A stretch of 64,000 nt of DNA from Sipunculus nudus (taxonomy: Eukaryota > Annelida > Sipuncula > Golfingiida > Sipunculidae). Below the pieces are notes generated by a model. That model was not told where the DNA came from and did not search any database. It saw only the letters and a list, made by a program, of their open reading frames with translations. Location: assembly GCA_026874595.1 (NCBI GenBank), contig CM049317.1, positions 15,248,882-15,312,881 on the forward strand. The letters run 5' to 3'. A program made the position numbers and the translations under genes. Every line of letters begins with the position of its first letter. Within the stretch, counting starts at the first letter, position 1. Shown in pieces: positions 1 through 15,500 of this stretch.

Positions 1-2868
1 ATAAAGATATAGATAAAGCTGTAGATAATGATGTAGCTGACGATGTACATAAAGATATAGATAAAGGTGTGGACAATGATGTAGATGATGATGTACCTAA
101 AGATATAGACAAAGGTGTAGATAATGATGTGTAGATAATGATGTAGCTGATGATGTACATAAAGATATAGATAAAGATGTAGATAATGATGTAGCTCACG
201 ATGTACCTAAAGATATAGATAAAGCTGTAGGTAATGATGTAGCTCACGATGTACCTAAAGATATAGATAAAGTTGTCGATAATGATGTAGCTGATGATGT
301 ATATAAAGATATAGATAAAGCTGTAGATAATGATGTAGCTGATGATGTACATAAAGATATAGATAAAGGTGTAGACAATGATGTAGCTGACGATGTACAT
401 AAAGATATAGATAAAGATGTAGATAATGATGTAGATGATGATGTACATAAAGATATAGATAAAGATGTAGATAATGATGTAGCTGATGATGTACATAAAG
501 ATATAGATAAAGCTGTAGGTAATGATGTAGCTCACGATGTACCTAAAGATATAGACAAAGGTGTAGATAATGATGTAGCTGATGATGTACATAAAGATAT
601 AGATAAAGATGTAGATAATGATGTAGCTGATGATGTACATAAAGATATAGATAAAGCTGTAGGTAATGATGTAGCTCACGATGTACCTAAAGATAAAGAC
701 AAAGGTGTAGATAATGATGTAGCTGATGATGTACATAAAGATATAGATAAAGATGTAGATAATGATGTAGCTGATGATGTACATAAAGATATAGATAAAG
801 CTGTAGGTAATGATGTAGCTCACGATGTACCTAAAGATAAAGATAAAATTGTCGATAATGATGTAGCTGATGATGTACATAAAGATATAGATAAAGCTGT
901 AGATAATGATGTAGCTGACGATGTACATAAAGATATAGATAAAGATGTAGATAATGATGTAGCTGATGATGTACATAAAGATATAGATAAAGCTGTAGAT
1001 AGTGATATAGCTGACGATGTACATAAAGATATAGATAAAGGTGTAGACAATGATGTAGCTGGTGATGTACATAAAGATATAGATAAAGCTGTAAGTAATG
1101 ATGTAGCTGACGATGTACATAAAGATATAGATAAAGACTTAGATAATGATGTAGCTGATGATGTACATAAAGATATAGATAAAGCTGTAGGTAATGATGT
1201 AGCTGACGATGTACATAAAGATATAGATAAAGTTGTAGATAATGATGTAGCTGACGATGTACATAAAGATATAGATAAAGATGTAGACAATGATGTAGCT
1301 GATGATGTACATAAAGATATAGATAAAGCTGTAGATAATGATGTAGCTGACGATGTACATAAAGATATAGATAAAGGTGTGGACAATGATGTAGATGATG
1401 ATGTACCTAAAGATATAGACAAAGGTGTAGATAATGATGTGTAGATAATGATGTAGCTGATGATGTACATAAAGATATAGATAAAGATGTAGATAATGAT
1501 GTAGCTCACGATGTACCTAAAGATATAGATAAAGCTGTAGGTAATGATGTAGCTCACGATGTACCTAAAGATATAGATAAAGTTGTCGATAATGATGTAG
1601 CTGATGATGTATATAAAGATATAGATAAAGCTGTAGATAATGATGTAGCTGATGATGTACATAAAGATATAGATAAAGGTGTAGACAATGATGTAGCTGA
1701 CGATGTACATAAAGATATAGATAAAGATGTAGATAATGATGTAGATGATGATGTACATAAAGATATAGATAAAGATGTAGATAATGATGTAGCTGATGAT
1801 GTACATAAAGATATAGATAAAGCTGTAGGTAATGATGTAGCTCACGATGTACCTAAAGATATAGACAAAGGTGTAGATAATGATGTAGCTGATGATGTAC
1901 ATAAAGATATAGATAAAGATGTAGATAATGATGTAGCTGATGATGTACATAAAGATATAGATAAAGCTGTAGGTAATGATGTAGCTCACGATGTACCTAA
2001 AGATAAAGACAAAGGTGTAGATAATGATGTAGCTGATGATGTACATAAAGATATAGATAAAGATGTAGATAATGATGTAGCTGATGATGTACATAAAGAT
2101 ATAGATAAAGCTGTAGGTAATGATGTAGCTCACGATGTACCTAAAGATAAAGATAAAATTGTCGATAATGATGTAGCTGATGATGTACATAAAGATATAG
2201 ATAAAGCTGTAGATAATGATGTAGCTGACGATGTACATAAAGATATAGATAAAGATGTAGATAATGATGTAGCTGATGATGTACATAAAGATATAGATAA
2301 AGCTGTAGATAGTGATATAGCTGACGATGTACATAAAGATATAGATAAAGGTGTAGACAATGATGTAGCTGGTGATGTACATAAAGATATAGATAAAGCT
2401 GTAAGTAATGATGTAGCTGACGATGTACATAAAGATATAGATAAAGACTTAGATAATGATGTAGCTGATGATGTACATAAAGATATAGATAAAGCTGTAG
2501 GTAATGATGTAGCTGACGATGTACATAAAGATATAGATAAAGTTGTAGATAATGATGTAGCTGACGATGTACATAAAGATATAGATAAAGATGTAGACAA
2601 TGATGTAGCTGATGATGTACATAAAGATATAGATAAAGCTGTAGATAATGATGTAGCTGACGATGTACATAAAGATATAGATAAAGGTGTGGACAATGAT
2701 GTAGATGATGATGTACCTAAAGATATAGACAAAGGTGTAGATAATGATGTGTAGATAATGATGTAGCTGATGATGTACATAAAGATATAGATAAAGATGT
2801 AGATAATGATGTAGCTCACGATGTACCTAAAGATATAGATAAAGCTGTAGGTAATGATGTAGCTCACG
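1..2868 (+). repeat. 1,310-bp higher-order repeat, about 2.2 copies
   Basis: Positions 1-1310, 1311-2620 and 2621 to about 2868 are consecutive copies at an offset of exactly 1,310 bp (27 units of 48 bp plus one 14-bp insertion). The third copy breaks off where CCTAAAG is replaced by CATAAAG. The same structure recurs at 8041-10908 within the 8,040-bp duplicate. Confidence 0.9.
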
Positions 2869-4510
2869 ATGTACATAAAGATATAGATAAAGACTTAGAT
2901 AAAGATGTAGCTGATGATGTACATAAAGATATAGATAAAGCTGTAGGTAATGATGTAGCTGACGATGTACATAAAGATATAGATAAAATTGTAGATAATG
3001 ATGTAGCTGACGATGTACATAAAGATATAGATAAAGATGTAGACAATGATGTAGCTGATGATGTACATAAAGATATAGATAAAGCTGTAGATAATGATGT
3101 AGTTGACGATGTACATAAAGATATAGATAAAGGTGTAGACAATGATGTAGATGACGATGTACCTAAAGATATAGACAAAGGTGTAGATAATGATGTAGCT
3201 GATGATGTACATAAAGATATAGATAAAGATGTAGATAATGATGTAGCTGATGATGTACATAAAGATATAGATAAAGCTGTAGGTAATGATGTAGCTCACG
3301 ATGTACCTAAAGATATAGATAAAGTTGTCGATAATGATGTAGCTGATGATGTATATAAAGATATAGATAAAGCTGTAGATAATGATGTAGCTGACGATGT
3401 ACATAAAGATATAGATAAAGGTGTAGACAATGATGTAGCTGACGATGTACATAAAGATATAGATAAAGATGTAGATAATGATGTAGCTGATGATGTACAT
3501 AAAGATATAGATAAAGATGTAGATAATGATGTAGCTGATGATGTACATAAAGATATAGATAAAGCTGTAGGTAATGATGTAGCTCACGATGTACCTAAAG
3601 ATATAGACAAAGGTGTAGATAATGATGTAGCTGATGATGTACATAAAGATATAGATAAAGATGTAGATAATGATGTAGCTGATGATGTACATAAAGATAT
3701 AGATAAAGCTGTAGGTAATGATGTAGCTCACGATGTACCTAAAGATAAAGATAAAGTTGTCGATAATGATGTAGCTGATGATGTACATAAAGATATAGAT
3801 AAAGCTGTAGATAATGATGTAGCTGATGATGTACATAAAGATATAGATAAAGCTGTAGATAATGATGTAGCTGACGATGTACATAAAGATATAGATAAAG
3901 ATGTAGATAATGATGTAGCTGATGATGTACATAAAGATATAGATAAAGCTGTAGATAGTGATGTAGCTGACGATGTACATAAAGATATAGATAAAGGTGT
4001 AGACAATGATGTAGCTGGTGATGTACATAAAGATATAGATAAAGCTGTAGGTAATGATGTAGCTGACGATGTACATAAAGATATAGATAAAGACTTAGAT
4101 AATGATGTAGCTGATGATGTACATAAAGATATAGATAAAGCTGTAGGTAATGATGTAGCTGACGATGTACATAAAGATATAGATAAAGTTGTAGATAATG
4201 ATGTAGCTGACGATGTACATAAAGATATAGATAAAGATGTAGACAATGATGTAGCTGATGATGTACATAAAGATATAGATAAAGCTGTAGATAATGATGT
4301 AGCTGACGATGTACATAAAGATATAGATAAAGGTGTGGACAATGATGTAGATGATGATGTACCTAAAGATATAGACAAAGGTGTAGATAATGATGTGTAG
4401 ATAATGATGTAGCTGATGATGTACATAAAGATATAGATAAAGATGTAGATAATGATGTAGCTCACGATGTACCTAAAGATATAGATAAAGCTGTAGGTAA
4501 TGATGTAGCT
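1..4510 (+). repeat. 8,040-bp higher-order repeat, left copy
   Basis: This block matches 8041-12550 at an offset of exactly 8,040 bp. I found one mismatch (near 3190 versus 11230) before the copies diverge at 4511/12551. The left boundary lies outside the window, so the duplication is at least 4.5 kb. The offset equals 166 units of 48 bp plus five 14-bp and two 1-bp insertions. Either the duplication is very recent or the assembly has placed one locus twice. Confidence 0.9.
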
Positions 4511-7500
4511 GACGATGTACATAAAGATATAGATAAAGTTGTAGATAATGATGTAGCTGACGATGTACATAAAGATATAGATAAAGCTGTAGATAATGAT
4601 GTACCTTATGATGTACATAGAAAATATAGATAAAGTTGTCGATAATGATGTAGCTGATGATGTACATAAAGATATAGATAAAGATGTAGATAATGATGTA
4701 GCTGATGATGTACATAAAGATATAGATAAAGGTGTAGATAATGATGTAGCTGATGATGTACATAAAGATATAGATAATGGTGTAGGTAATGATGTAGCTC
4801 ACGATGTACCTAAAGATATAGACAAAGGTGTAGATAATGATGTAGCTGATGATGTACATAAAGATATAGATAAAGCTGTAGATAATGATGTAGCTGACGA
4901 TGTACATAAAGATATAGATAAAGATGTAGATAATGATGTAGCTTATGATGTACATAAAGATATAGATAAAGCTGTAGATAGTGATGTAGCTGACGATGTA
5001 CATAAAGATATAGATAAAGGTGTAGACAATGATGTAGCTGGTGATGTACATAAAGATATAGATAAAGCTGTAGGTAATGATGTAGCTGACGATGTACATA
5101 AAGATATAGATAAAGATGTAGATAATGATGTAGCTTATGATGTACATAAAGATATAGATAAAGCTGTAGATAGTGATGTAGCTGACGATGTACATAAAGA
5201 TATAGATAAAGGTGTAGACAATGATGTAGCTGGTGATGTACATAAAGATATAGATAAAGCTGTAGGTAATGATGTAGCTGACGATGTACATAAAGATATA
5301 GATAAAGACTTAGATAATGATGTAGCTGATGATGTACATAAAGATATAGATAAAGCTGTAGGTAATGATGTAGCTGACGATGTACATAAAGATATAGATA
5401 AAGTTGTAGATAATGATGTAGCTGACGATGTACATAAAGATATAGATAAAGATGTAGACAATGATGTAGCTGATGATGTACATAAAGATATAGATAAAGG
5501 TGTGGACAATGATGTAGATAATGATGTACCTAAAGATATAGACAAAGGTGTAGATAATGATGTGTAGATAATGATGTAGCTGATGATGTACATAAAGATA
5601 TAGATAAAGATGTAGATAATGATGTAGCTCACGATGTACCTAAAGATATAGATAAAGCTGTAGGTAATGATGTAGCTCACGATGTACATAAAGATATAGA
5701 TAAAGATGTAGATAATGATGTAGCTGATGATGTACATAAAGATATAGATAAAGCTGTAGGTAATGATGTAGCTGACGATGTACATAAAGATATAGATAAA
5801 GTTGTAGATAATGATGTAGCTGACGATGTACATAAAGATATAGATAAAGCTGTAGATAATGATGTAGCTGACGATGTACATAAAGATATAGATAAAGATG
5901 TAGATAATGATGTAGCTGATGATGTACATAAAGATAAAGATAAAGCTGTAGGTAATGATGTAGCTGACGATGTACATAAAGATATAGATAAAGATGTAGA
6001 TAATGATGTAGCTGATGATGTACATAAAGATATAGATAAAGCTGTAGGTAATGATGTAGCTGATGATGTACATAAAGATATAGATAAAGCTGTAGGTAAT
6101 GATGTAGCTGATGATGTACATAAAGATATAGATAAAGGTGTAGACAATGATGTAGCTGACGATGTACATAAAGATATAGATAAAGATGTAGATAATGATG
6201 TAGCTGATGATGTACATAAAGATATAGATAAAGGTGTAGATAATGATGTAGCTGACGATGTACATAAAGATATAGATAAAGATGTAGATAATGATGTAGC
6301 TGATGATGTACATAAAGATATAGATAAAGCTGTAGATAATGATGTAGCTGACAATGTACATAAAGATATAGATAAAGATGTAGATAATGATGTAGCTGAT
6401 GATGTACATAAAGATATAGATAAAGCTGTAGAAAGTGATGTAGCTGACGATGTACATAAAGATATAGATAAAGGTGTAGACAATGATGTAGCTGGTGTAG
6501 TACATAAAGATATAGATAAAGCTGTAGGTAATGATGTAGCTGACGATGTACATAAAGATATAGATAAAGACTTAGATAATGATGTAGCTGATGATGTACA
6601 TAAAGATATAGATAAAGCTGTAGGTAATGATGTAGCTGACGATGTACATAAAGATATAGATAAAGTTGTAGATAATGATGTAGCTGACGATGTACATAAA
6701 GATATAGATAAAGATGTAGACAATGATGTAGCTGATGATGTACATAAAGATATAGATAAAGCTGTAGATAATGATGTAGCTGACGATGTACATAAAGATA
6801 TAGATAAAGGTGTGGACAATGATGTAGATGATGATGTACCTAAAGATATAGACAAAGGTGTAGATAATGATGTAGCTGATGATGTACATAAAGATATAGA
6901 TAAAGATGTAGATAATGATGTAGCTCACGATGTACCTAAAGATATAGATAAAGCTGTAGGTAATGATGTAGCTCACGATGTACATAAAGATATAGATAAA
7001 GATGTAGATAATGATGTAGCTGATGATGTACATAAAGATATAGATAAAGCTGTAGGTAATGATGTAGCTGACGATGTACATAAAGATATAGATAAAGTTG
7101 TAGATAATGATGTAGCTGACGATGTACATAAAGATATAGATAAAGATGTAGACAATGATGTAGCTGATGATGTACATAAAGATATAGATAAAGCTGTAGA
7201 TAATGATGTAGCTGACGATGTACATAAAGATATAGATAAAGGTGTAGACAATGATGTAGATGACGATGTACCTGAAGATATAGACAAAGGTGTAGATAAT
7301 GATGTAGCTGATGATGTACATAAAGATATAGATAAAGATGTAGATAATGATGTAGCTGATGATGTACATAAAGATATAGATAAAGCTGTAGGTAATGATG
7401 TAGCTTACGATGTACCTAAAGATATAGATAAAGTTGTCGATAATGATGTAGCTGATGATGTATATAAAGATATAGATAAAGCTGTAGATAATGATGTAGC

Positions 7501-8040
7501 TGATGATGTACATAGAAAATATAGATAAAGTTGTCGATAATGATGTAGCTGATGATGTACATAAAGATATAGATAAAGATGTAGATAATGATGTAGCTGA
7601 TGATGTACATAAAGATATAGATAAAGGTGTAGATAATGATGTAGCTGATGATGTACATAAAGATATAGATAAAGATGTAGATAATGATGTAGCTGATGAT
7701 GTACATAAAGATATAGATAAAGCTGTAGATAGTGATATAGCTGACGATGTACATAAAGATATAGATAAAGGTGTAGACAATGATGTAGCTGGTGATGTAC
7801 ATAAAGATATAGATAAAGCTGTAAGTAATGATGTAGCTGACGATGTACATAAAGATATAGATAAAGACTTAGATAATGATGTAGCTGATGATGTACATAA
7901 AGATATAGATAAAGCTGTAGGTAATGATGTAGCTGACGATGTACATAAAGATATAGATAAAGTTGTAGATAATGATGTAGCTGACGATGTACATAAAGAT
8001 ATAGATAAAGATGTAGACAATGATGTAGCTGATGATGTAC

Positions 8041-11000
8041 ATAAAGATATAGATAAAGCTGTAGATAATGATGTAGCTGACGATGTACATAAAGATATAG
8101 ATAAAGGTGTGGACAATGATGTAGATGATGATGTACCTAAAGATATAGACAAAGGTGTAGATAATGATGTGTAGATAATGATGTAGCTGATGATGTACAT
8201 AAAGATATAGATAAAGATGTAGATAATGATGTAGCTCACGATGTACCTAAAGATATAGATAAAGCTGTAGGTAATGATGTAGCTCACGATGTACCTAAAG
8301 ATATAGATAAAGTTGTCGATAATGATGTAGCTGATGATGTATATAAAGATATAGATAAAGCTGTAGATAATGATGTAGCTGATGATGTACATAAAGATAT
8401 AGATAAAGGTGTAGACAATGATGTAGCTGACGATGTACATAAAGATATAGATAAAGATGTAGATAATGATGTAGATGATGATGTACATAAAGATATAGAT
8501 AAAGATGTAGATAATGATGTAGCTGATGATGTACATAAAGATATAGATAAAGCTGTAGGTAATGATGTAGCTCACGATGTACCTAAAGATATAGACAAAG
8601 GTGTAGATAATGATGTAGCTGATGATGTACATAAAGATATAGATAAAGATGTAGATAATGATGTAGCTGATGATGTACATAAAGATATAGATAAAGCTGT
8701 AGGTAATGATGTAGCTCACGATGTACCTAAAGATAAAGACAAAGGTGTAGATAATGATGTAGCTGATGATGTACATAAAGATATAGATAAAGATGTAGAT
8801 AATGATGTAGCTGATGATGTACATAAAGATATAGATAAAGCTGTAGGTAATGATGTAGCTCACGATGTACCTAAAGATAAAGATAAAATTGTCGATAATG
8901 ATGTAGCTGATGATGTACATAAAGATATAGATAAAGCTGTAGATAATGATGTAGCTGACGATGTACATAAAGATATAGATAAAGATGTAGATAATGATGT
9001 AGCTGATGATGTACATAAAGATATAGATAAAGCTGTAGATAGTGATATAGCTGACGATGTACATAAAGATATAGATAAAGGTGTAGACAATGATGTAGCT
9101 GGTGATGTACATAAAGATATAGATAAAGCTGTAAGTAATGATGTAGCTGACGATGTACATAAAGATATAGATAAAGACTTAGATAATGATGTAGCTGATG
9201 ATGTACATAAAGATATAGATAAAGCTGTAGGTAATGATGTAGCTGACGATGTACATAAAGATATAGATAAAGTTGTAGATAATGATGTAGCTGACGATGT
9301 ACATAAAGATATAGATAAAGATGTAGACAATGATGTAGCTGATGATGTACATAAAGATATAGATAAAGCTGTAGATAATGATGTAGCTGACGATGTACAT
9401 AAAGATATAGATAAAGGTGTGGACAATGATGTAGATGATGATGTACCTAAAGATATAGACAAAGGTGTAGATAATGATGTGTAGATAATGATGTAGCTGA
9501 TGATGTACATAAAGATATAGATAAAGATGTAGATAATGATGTAGCTCACGATGTACCTAAAGATATAGATAAAGCTGTAGGTAATGATGTAGCTCACGAT
9601 GTACCTAAAGATATAGATAAAGTTGTCGATAATGATGTAGCTGATGATGTATATAAAGATATAGATAAAGCTGTAGATAATGATGTAGCTGATGATGTAC
9701 ATAAAGATATAGATAAAGGTGTAGACAATGATGTAGCTGACGATGTACATAAAGATATAGATAAAGATGTAGATAATGATGTAGATGATGATGTACATAA
9801 AGATATAGATAAAGATGTAGATAATGATGTAGCTGATGATGTACATAAAGATATAGATAAAGCTGTAGGTAATGATGTAGCTCACGATGTACCTAAAGAT
9901 ATAGACAAAGGTGTAGATAATGATGTAGCTGATGATGTACATAAAGATATAGATAAAGATGTAGATAATGATGTAGCTGATGATGTACATAAAGATATAG
10001 ATAAAGCTGTAGGTAATGATGTAGCTCACGATGTACCTAAAGATAAAGACAAAGGTGTAGATAATGATGTAGCTGATGATGTACATAAAGATATAGATAA
10101 AGATGTAGATAATGATGTAGCTGATGATGTACATAAAGATATAGATAAAGCTGTAGGTAATGATGTAGCTCACGATGTACCTAAAGATAAAGATAAAATT
10201 GTCGATAATGATGTAGCTGATGATGTACATAAAGATATAGATAAAGCTGTAGATAATGATGTAGCTGACGATGTACATAAAGATATAGATAAAGATGTAG
10301 ATAATGATGTAGCTGATGATGTACATAAAGATATAGATAAAGCTGTAGATAGTGATATAGCTGACGATGTACATAAAGATATAGATAAAGGTGTAGACAA
10401 TGATGTAGCTGGTGATGTACATAAAGATATAGATAAAGCTGTAAGTAATGATGTAGCTGACGATGTACATAAAGATATAGATAAAGACTTAGATAATGAT
10501 GTAGCTGATGATGTACATAAAGATATAGATAAAGCTGTAGGTAATGATGTAGCTGACGATGTACATAAAGATATAGATAAAGTTGTAGATAATGATGTAG
10601 CTGACGATGTACATAAAGATATAGATAAAGATGTAGACAATGATGTAGCTGATGATGTACATAAAGATATAGATAAAGCTGTAGATAATGATGTAGCTGA
10701 CGATGTACATAAAGATATAGATAAAGGTGTGGACAATGATGTAGATGATGATGTACCTAAAGATATAGACAAAGGTGTAGATAATGATGTGTAGATAATG
10801 ATGTAGCTGATGATGTACATAAAGATATAGATAAAGATGTAGATAATGATGTAGCTCACGATGTACCTAAAGATATAGATAAAGCTGTAGGTAATGATGT
10901 AGCTCACGATGTACATAAAGATATAGATAAAGACTTAGATAAAGATGTAGCTGATGATGTACATAAAGATATAGATAAAGCTGTAGGTAATGATGTAGCT

Positions 11001-12550
11001 GACGATGTACATAAAGATATAGATAAAATTGTAGATAATGATGTAGCTGACGATGTACATAAAGATATAGATAAAGATGTAGACAATGATGTAGCTGATG
11101 ATGTACATAAAGATATAGATAAAGCTGTAGATAATGATGTAGTTGACGATGTACATAAAGATATAGATAAAGGTGTAGACAATGATGTAGATGACGATGT
11201 ACCTAAAGATATAGACAAAGGTGTAGATATTGATGTAGCTGATGATGTACATAAAGATATAGATAAAGATGTAGATAATGATGTAGCTGATGATGTACAT
11301 AAAGATATAGATAAAGCTGTAGGTAATGATGTAGCTCACGATGTACCTAAAGATATAGATAAAGTTGTCGATAATGATGTAGCTGATGATGTATATAAAG
11401 ATATAGATAAAGCTGTAGATAATGATGTAGCTGACGATGTACATAAAGATATAGATAAAGGTGTAGACAATGATGTAGCTGACGATGTACATAAAGATAT
11501 AGATAAAGATGTAGATAATGATGTAGCTGATGATGTACATAAAGATATAGATAAAGATGTAGATAATGATGTAGCTGATGATGTACATAAAGATATAGAT
11601 AAAGCTGTAGGTAATGATGTAGCTCACGATGTACCTAAAGATATAGACAAAGGTGTAGATAATGATGTAGCTGATGATGTACATAAAGATATAGATAAAG
11701 ATGTAGATAATGATGTAGCTGATGATGTACATAAAGATATAGATAAAGCTGTAGGTAATGATGTAGCTCACGATGTACCTAAAGATAAAGATAAAGTTGT
11801 CGATAATGATGTAGCTGATGATGTACATAAAGATATAGATAAAGCTGTAGATAATGATGTAGCTGATGATGTACATAAAGATATAGATAAAGCTGTAGAT
11901 AATGATGTAGCTGACGATGTACATAAAGATATAGATAAAGATGTAGATAATGATGTAGCTGATGATGTACATAAAGATATAGATAAAGCTGTAGATAGTG
12001 ATGTAGCTGACGATGTACATAAAGATATAGATAAAGGTGTAGACAATGATGTAGCTGGTGATGTACATAAAGATATAGATAAAGCTGTAGGTAATGATGT
12101 AGCTGACGATGTACATAAAGATATAGATAAAGACTTAGATAATGATGTAGCTGATGATGTACATAAAGATATAGATAAAGCTGTAGGTAATGATGTAGCT
12201 GACGATGTACATAAAGATATAGATAAAGTTGTAGATAATGATGTAGCTGACGATGTACATAAAGATATAGATAAAGATGTAGACAATGATGTAGCTGATG
12301 ATGTACATAAAGATATAGATAAAGCTGTAGATAATGATGTAGCTGACGATGTACATAAAGATATAGATAAAGGTGTGGACAATGATGTAGATGATGATGT
12401 ACCTAAAGATATAGACAAAGGTGTAGATAATGATGTGTAGATAATGATGTAGCTGATGATGTACATAAAGATATAGATAAAGATGTAGATAATGATGTAG
12501 CTCACGATGTACCTAAAGATATAGATAAAGCTGTAGGTAATGATGTAGCT
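8041..12550 (+). repeat. 8,040-bp higher-order repeat, right copy
   Basis: Near-identical partner of 1-4510. It carries the same 1,310-bp internal higher-order repeats and the same 14-bp insertions (at about 8161, 9471, 10781 and 12431). The one difference seen is A to T at about 11230. Confidence 0.9.
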
Positions 12551-15500
12551 CACGATGTACATAAAGATATAGATAAAGATGTAGATAATGATGTAGCTGA
12601 TGATGTACATAAAGATATAGATAAAGCTGTAGGTAATGATGTAGCTGACGATGTACATAAAGATATAGATAAAATTGTAGATAATGATGTAGCTGACGAT
12701 GTACATAAAGATATAGATAAAGATGTAGACAATGATGTAGCTGATGATGTACATAAAGATATAGATAAAGCTGTAGATAATGATGTAGCTGACGATGTAC
12801 ATAAAGATATAGATAAAGGTGTAGACAATGATGTAGATGACGATGTACCTAAAGATAGAGACAAAGGTGTAGATAATGATGTAGCTGATGATGTACATAA
12901 AGATATAGATAAAGATGTAGATAATGATGTAGCTGATGATGTACATAAAGATATAGATAAAGCTGTAGGTAATGATGTAGCTCACGATGTACCTAAAGAT
13001 ATAGATAAAGTTGTCGATAATGATGTAGCTGATGATGTATATAAAGATATAGATAAAGCTATAGATAATGATGTAGCTGATGATGTACATAAAGATATAG
13101 ATAAAGGTGTAGACAATGATGTAGCTGACGATGTACATAAAGATATAGATAAAGATGTAGATAATGATGTAGATGATGATGTACATAAAGATATAGATAA
13201 AGATGTAGATAATGATGTAGCTGATGATGTACATAAAGATATAGATAAAGCTGTAGGTAATGATGTAGCTCACGATGTACCTAAAGATATAGACAAAGGT
13301 GTAGATAATGATGTAGCTGATGATGTACATAAAGATATAGATAAAGATGTAGATAATGATGTAGCTGATGATGTACATAAAGATATAGATAAAGCTGTAG
13401 ATAATGATGTAGCTGATGATGTACATAAAGATATAGATAAAGCTGTAGATAATGATGTAGCTGACGATGTACATAAAGATATAGATAAAGGTGTAGACAA
13501 TGATGTAGATGAAGATGAACTTAAAGATATAGACAAAGGTGTAGATAATGATGTAGCTGATGATGTACATAAAGATATAGATAAAGATGTAGATAATGAT
13601 GTAGCTGACGATGTACATAAAGATATAGATAAAGCTGTAGGTAATGATGTAGCTGATGATGTACATAAAGATATAGATAAAGCTGTAGGTAATGATGTAG
13701 CTGGTGATGTACATAAAGATATAGATAAAGTTGTAGATAATGATGTAGATGACGATGTACATAAAGATATAGATAAAGGTGTAGATAATGATGTAGCTGA
13801 TGATGTACATAAATATATAGATAAAGCTGTAGGTAATGATGTAGCTGGTGATGTACCTAAAGATATAGATAAAGTTGTCGATAATGATGTAGCTGATGAT
13901 GTATATAAAGATATAGATAAAGCTGTAGATAATGATGTAGCTGATGATGTACATAAAGATATAGATAAAGGTGTAGACAATGTTGTAGCTGACGATGTAC
14001 ATAAAGATATAGATAAAGATGTAGATAATGATGTAGATGATGATGTACATAAAGATATAGACAAAGATGTAGATAATGATGTAGCTGATGATGTACATAA
14101 AGATATAGATAAAGCTGTAGGTAATGATGTAGCTCACGATGTACCTAAAGATATAGACAAAGGTGTAGATAATGATGTAGCTGATGATGTACATAAAGAT
14201 ATAGATAAAGATGTAGATAATGATGTAGCTGATGATGTACATAAAGATATAGATAAAGCTGTAGGTAATGATGTAGCTCACGATGTACCTAAAGATAAAG
14301 ATAAAATTGTCGATAATGATGTAGCTGATGATGTACATAAAGATATAGATAAAGCTGTAGATAATGATGTAGCTGACGATGTACATAAAGATATAGATAA
14401 AGATGTAGATAATGATGTAGCTGATGATGTACATAAAGATATAGATAAAGCTGTAGATAGTGATGTAGCTGATGATGTACATAAAGATATAGATAAAGGT
14501 GTAGACAATGATGTAGCTGGTGATGTACATAAAGATATAGATAAAGCTGTAGGTAATGATGTAGCTGACGATGTACATAAAGATATAGATAAAGACTTAG
14601 ATAATGATGTAGCTGATGATGTACATAAAGATATAGATAAAGCTGTAGGTAATGATGTAGCTGACGATGTACATAAAGATATAGATAAAGTTGTAGATAA
14701 TGATGTAGCTGACGATGTACATAAAGATATAGATAAAGATGTAGACAATGATGTAGCTGATGATGTACATAAAGATATAGATAAAGCTGTAGATAATGAT
14801 GTAGCTGACGATGTACATAAAGATATAGATAAAGGTGTGGACAATGATGTAGATGATGATGTACCTAAAGATATAGACAAAGGTGTAGATAATGATGTGT
14901 AGATAATGATGTAGCTGATGATGTACATAAAGATATAGATAAAGATGTAGATAATGATGTAGCTCACGATGTACCTAAAGATATAGATAAAGCTGTAGGT
15001 AATGATGTAGCTCACGATGTACATAAAGATATAGATAAAGATGTAGATAATGATGTAGCTGATGATGTACATAAAGATATAGATAAAGCTGTAGGTAATG
15101 ATGTAGCTGACGATGTACATAAAGATATAGATAAAATTGTAGATAATGATGTAGCTGACGATGTACATAAAGATATAGATAAAGATGTAGACAATGATGT
15201 AGCTGATGATGTACATAAAGATATAGATAAAGCTGTAGATAATGATGTAGCTGACGATGTACATAAAGATATAGATAAAGGTGTAGACAATGATGTAGAT
15301 GACGATGTACCTAAAGATATAGACAAAGGTGTAGATAATGATGTAGCTGATGATGTACATAAAGATATAGATAAAGATGTAGATAATGATGTAGCTGATG
15401 ATGTACATAAAGATATAGATAAAGCTGTAGGTAATGATGTAGCTCACTATGTACCTAAAGATATAGATAAAGTTGTCGATAATGATGTAGCTGATGATGT

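Noticed and set aside
4596-8174. Plus-strand acidic repeat open frames (238-323 codons) as genes
   Set aside because: They start at chance GTG/ATG codons created by array variants and stop at the recurrent frame-breaking insertion. Unit differences are often at second codon positions, with no sign of purifying selection.
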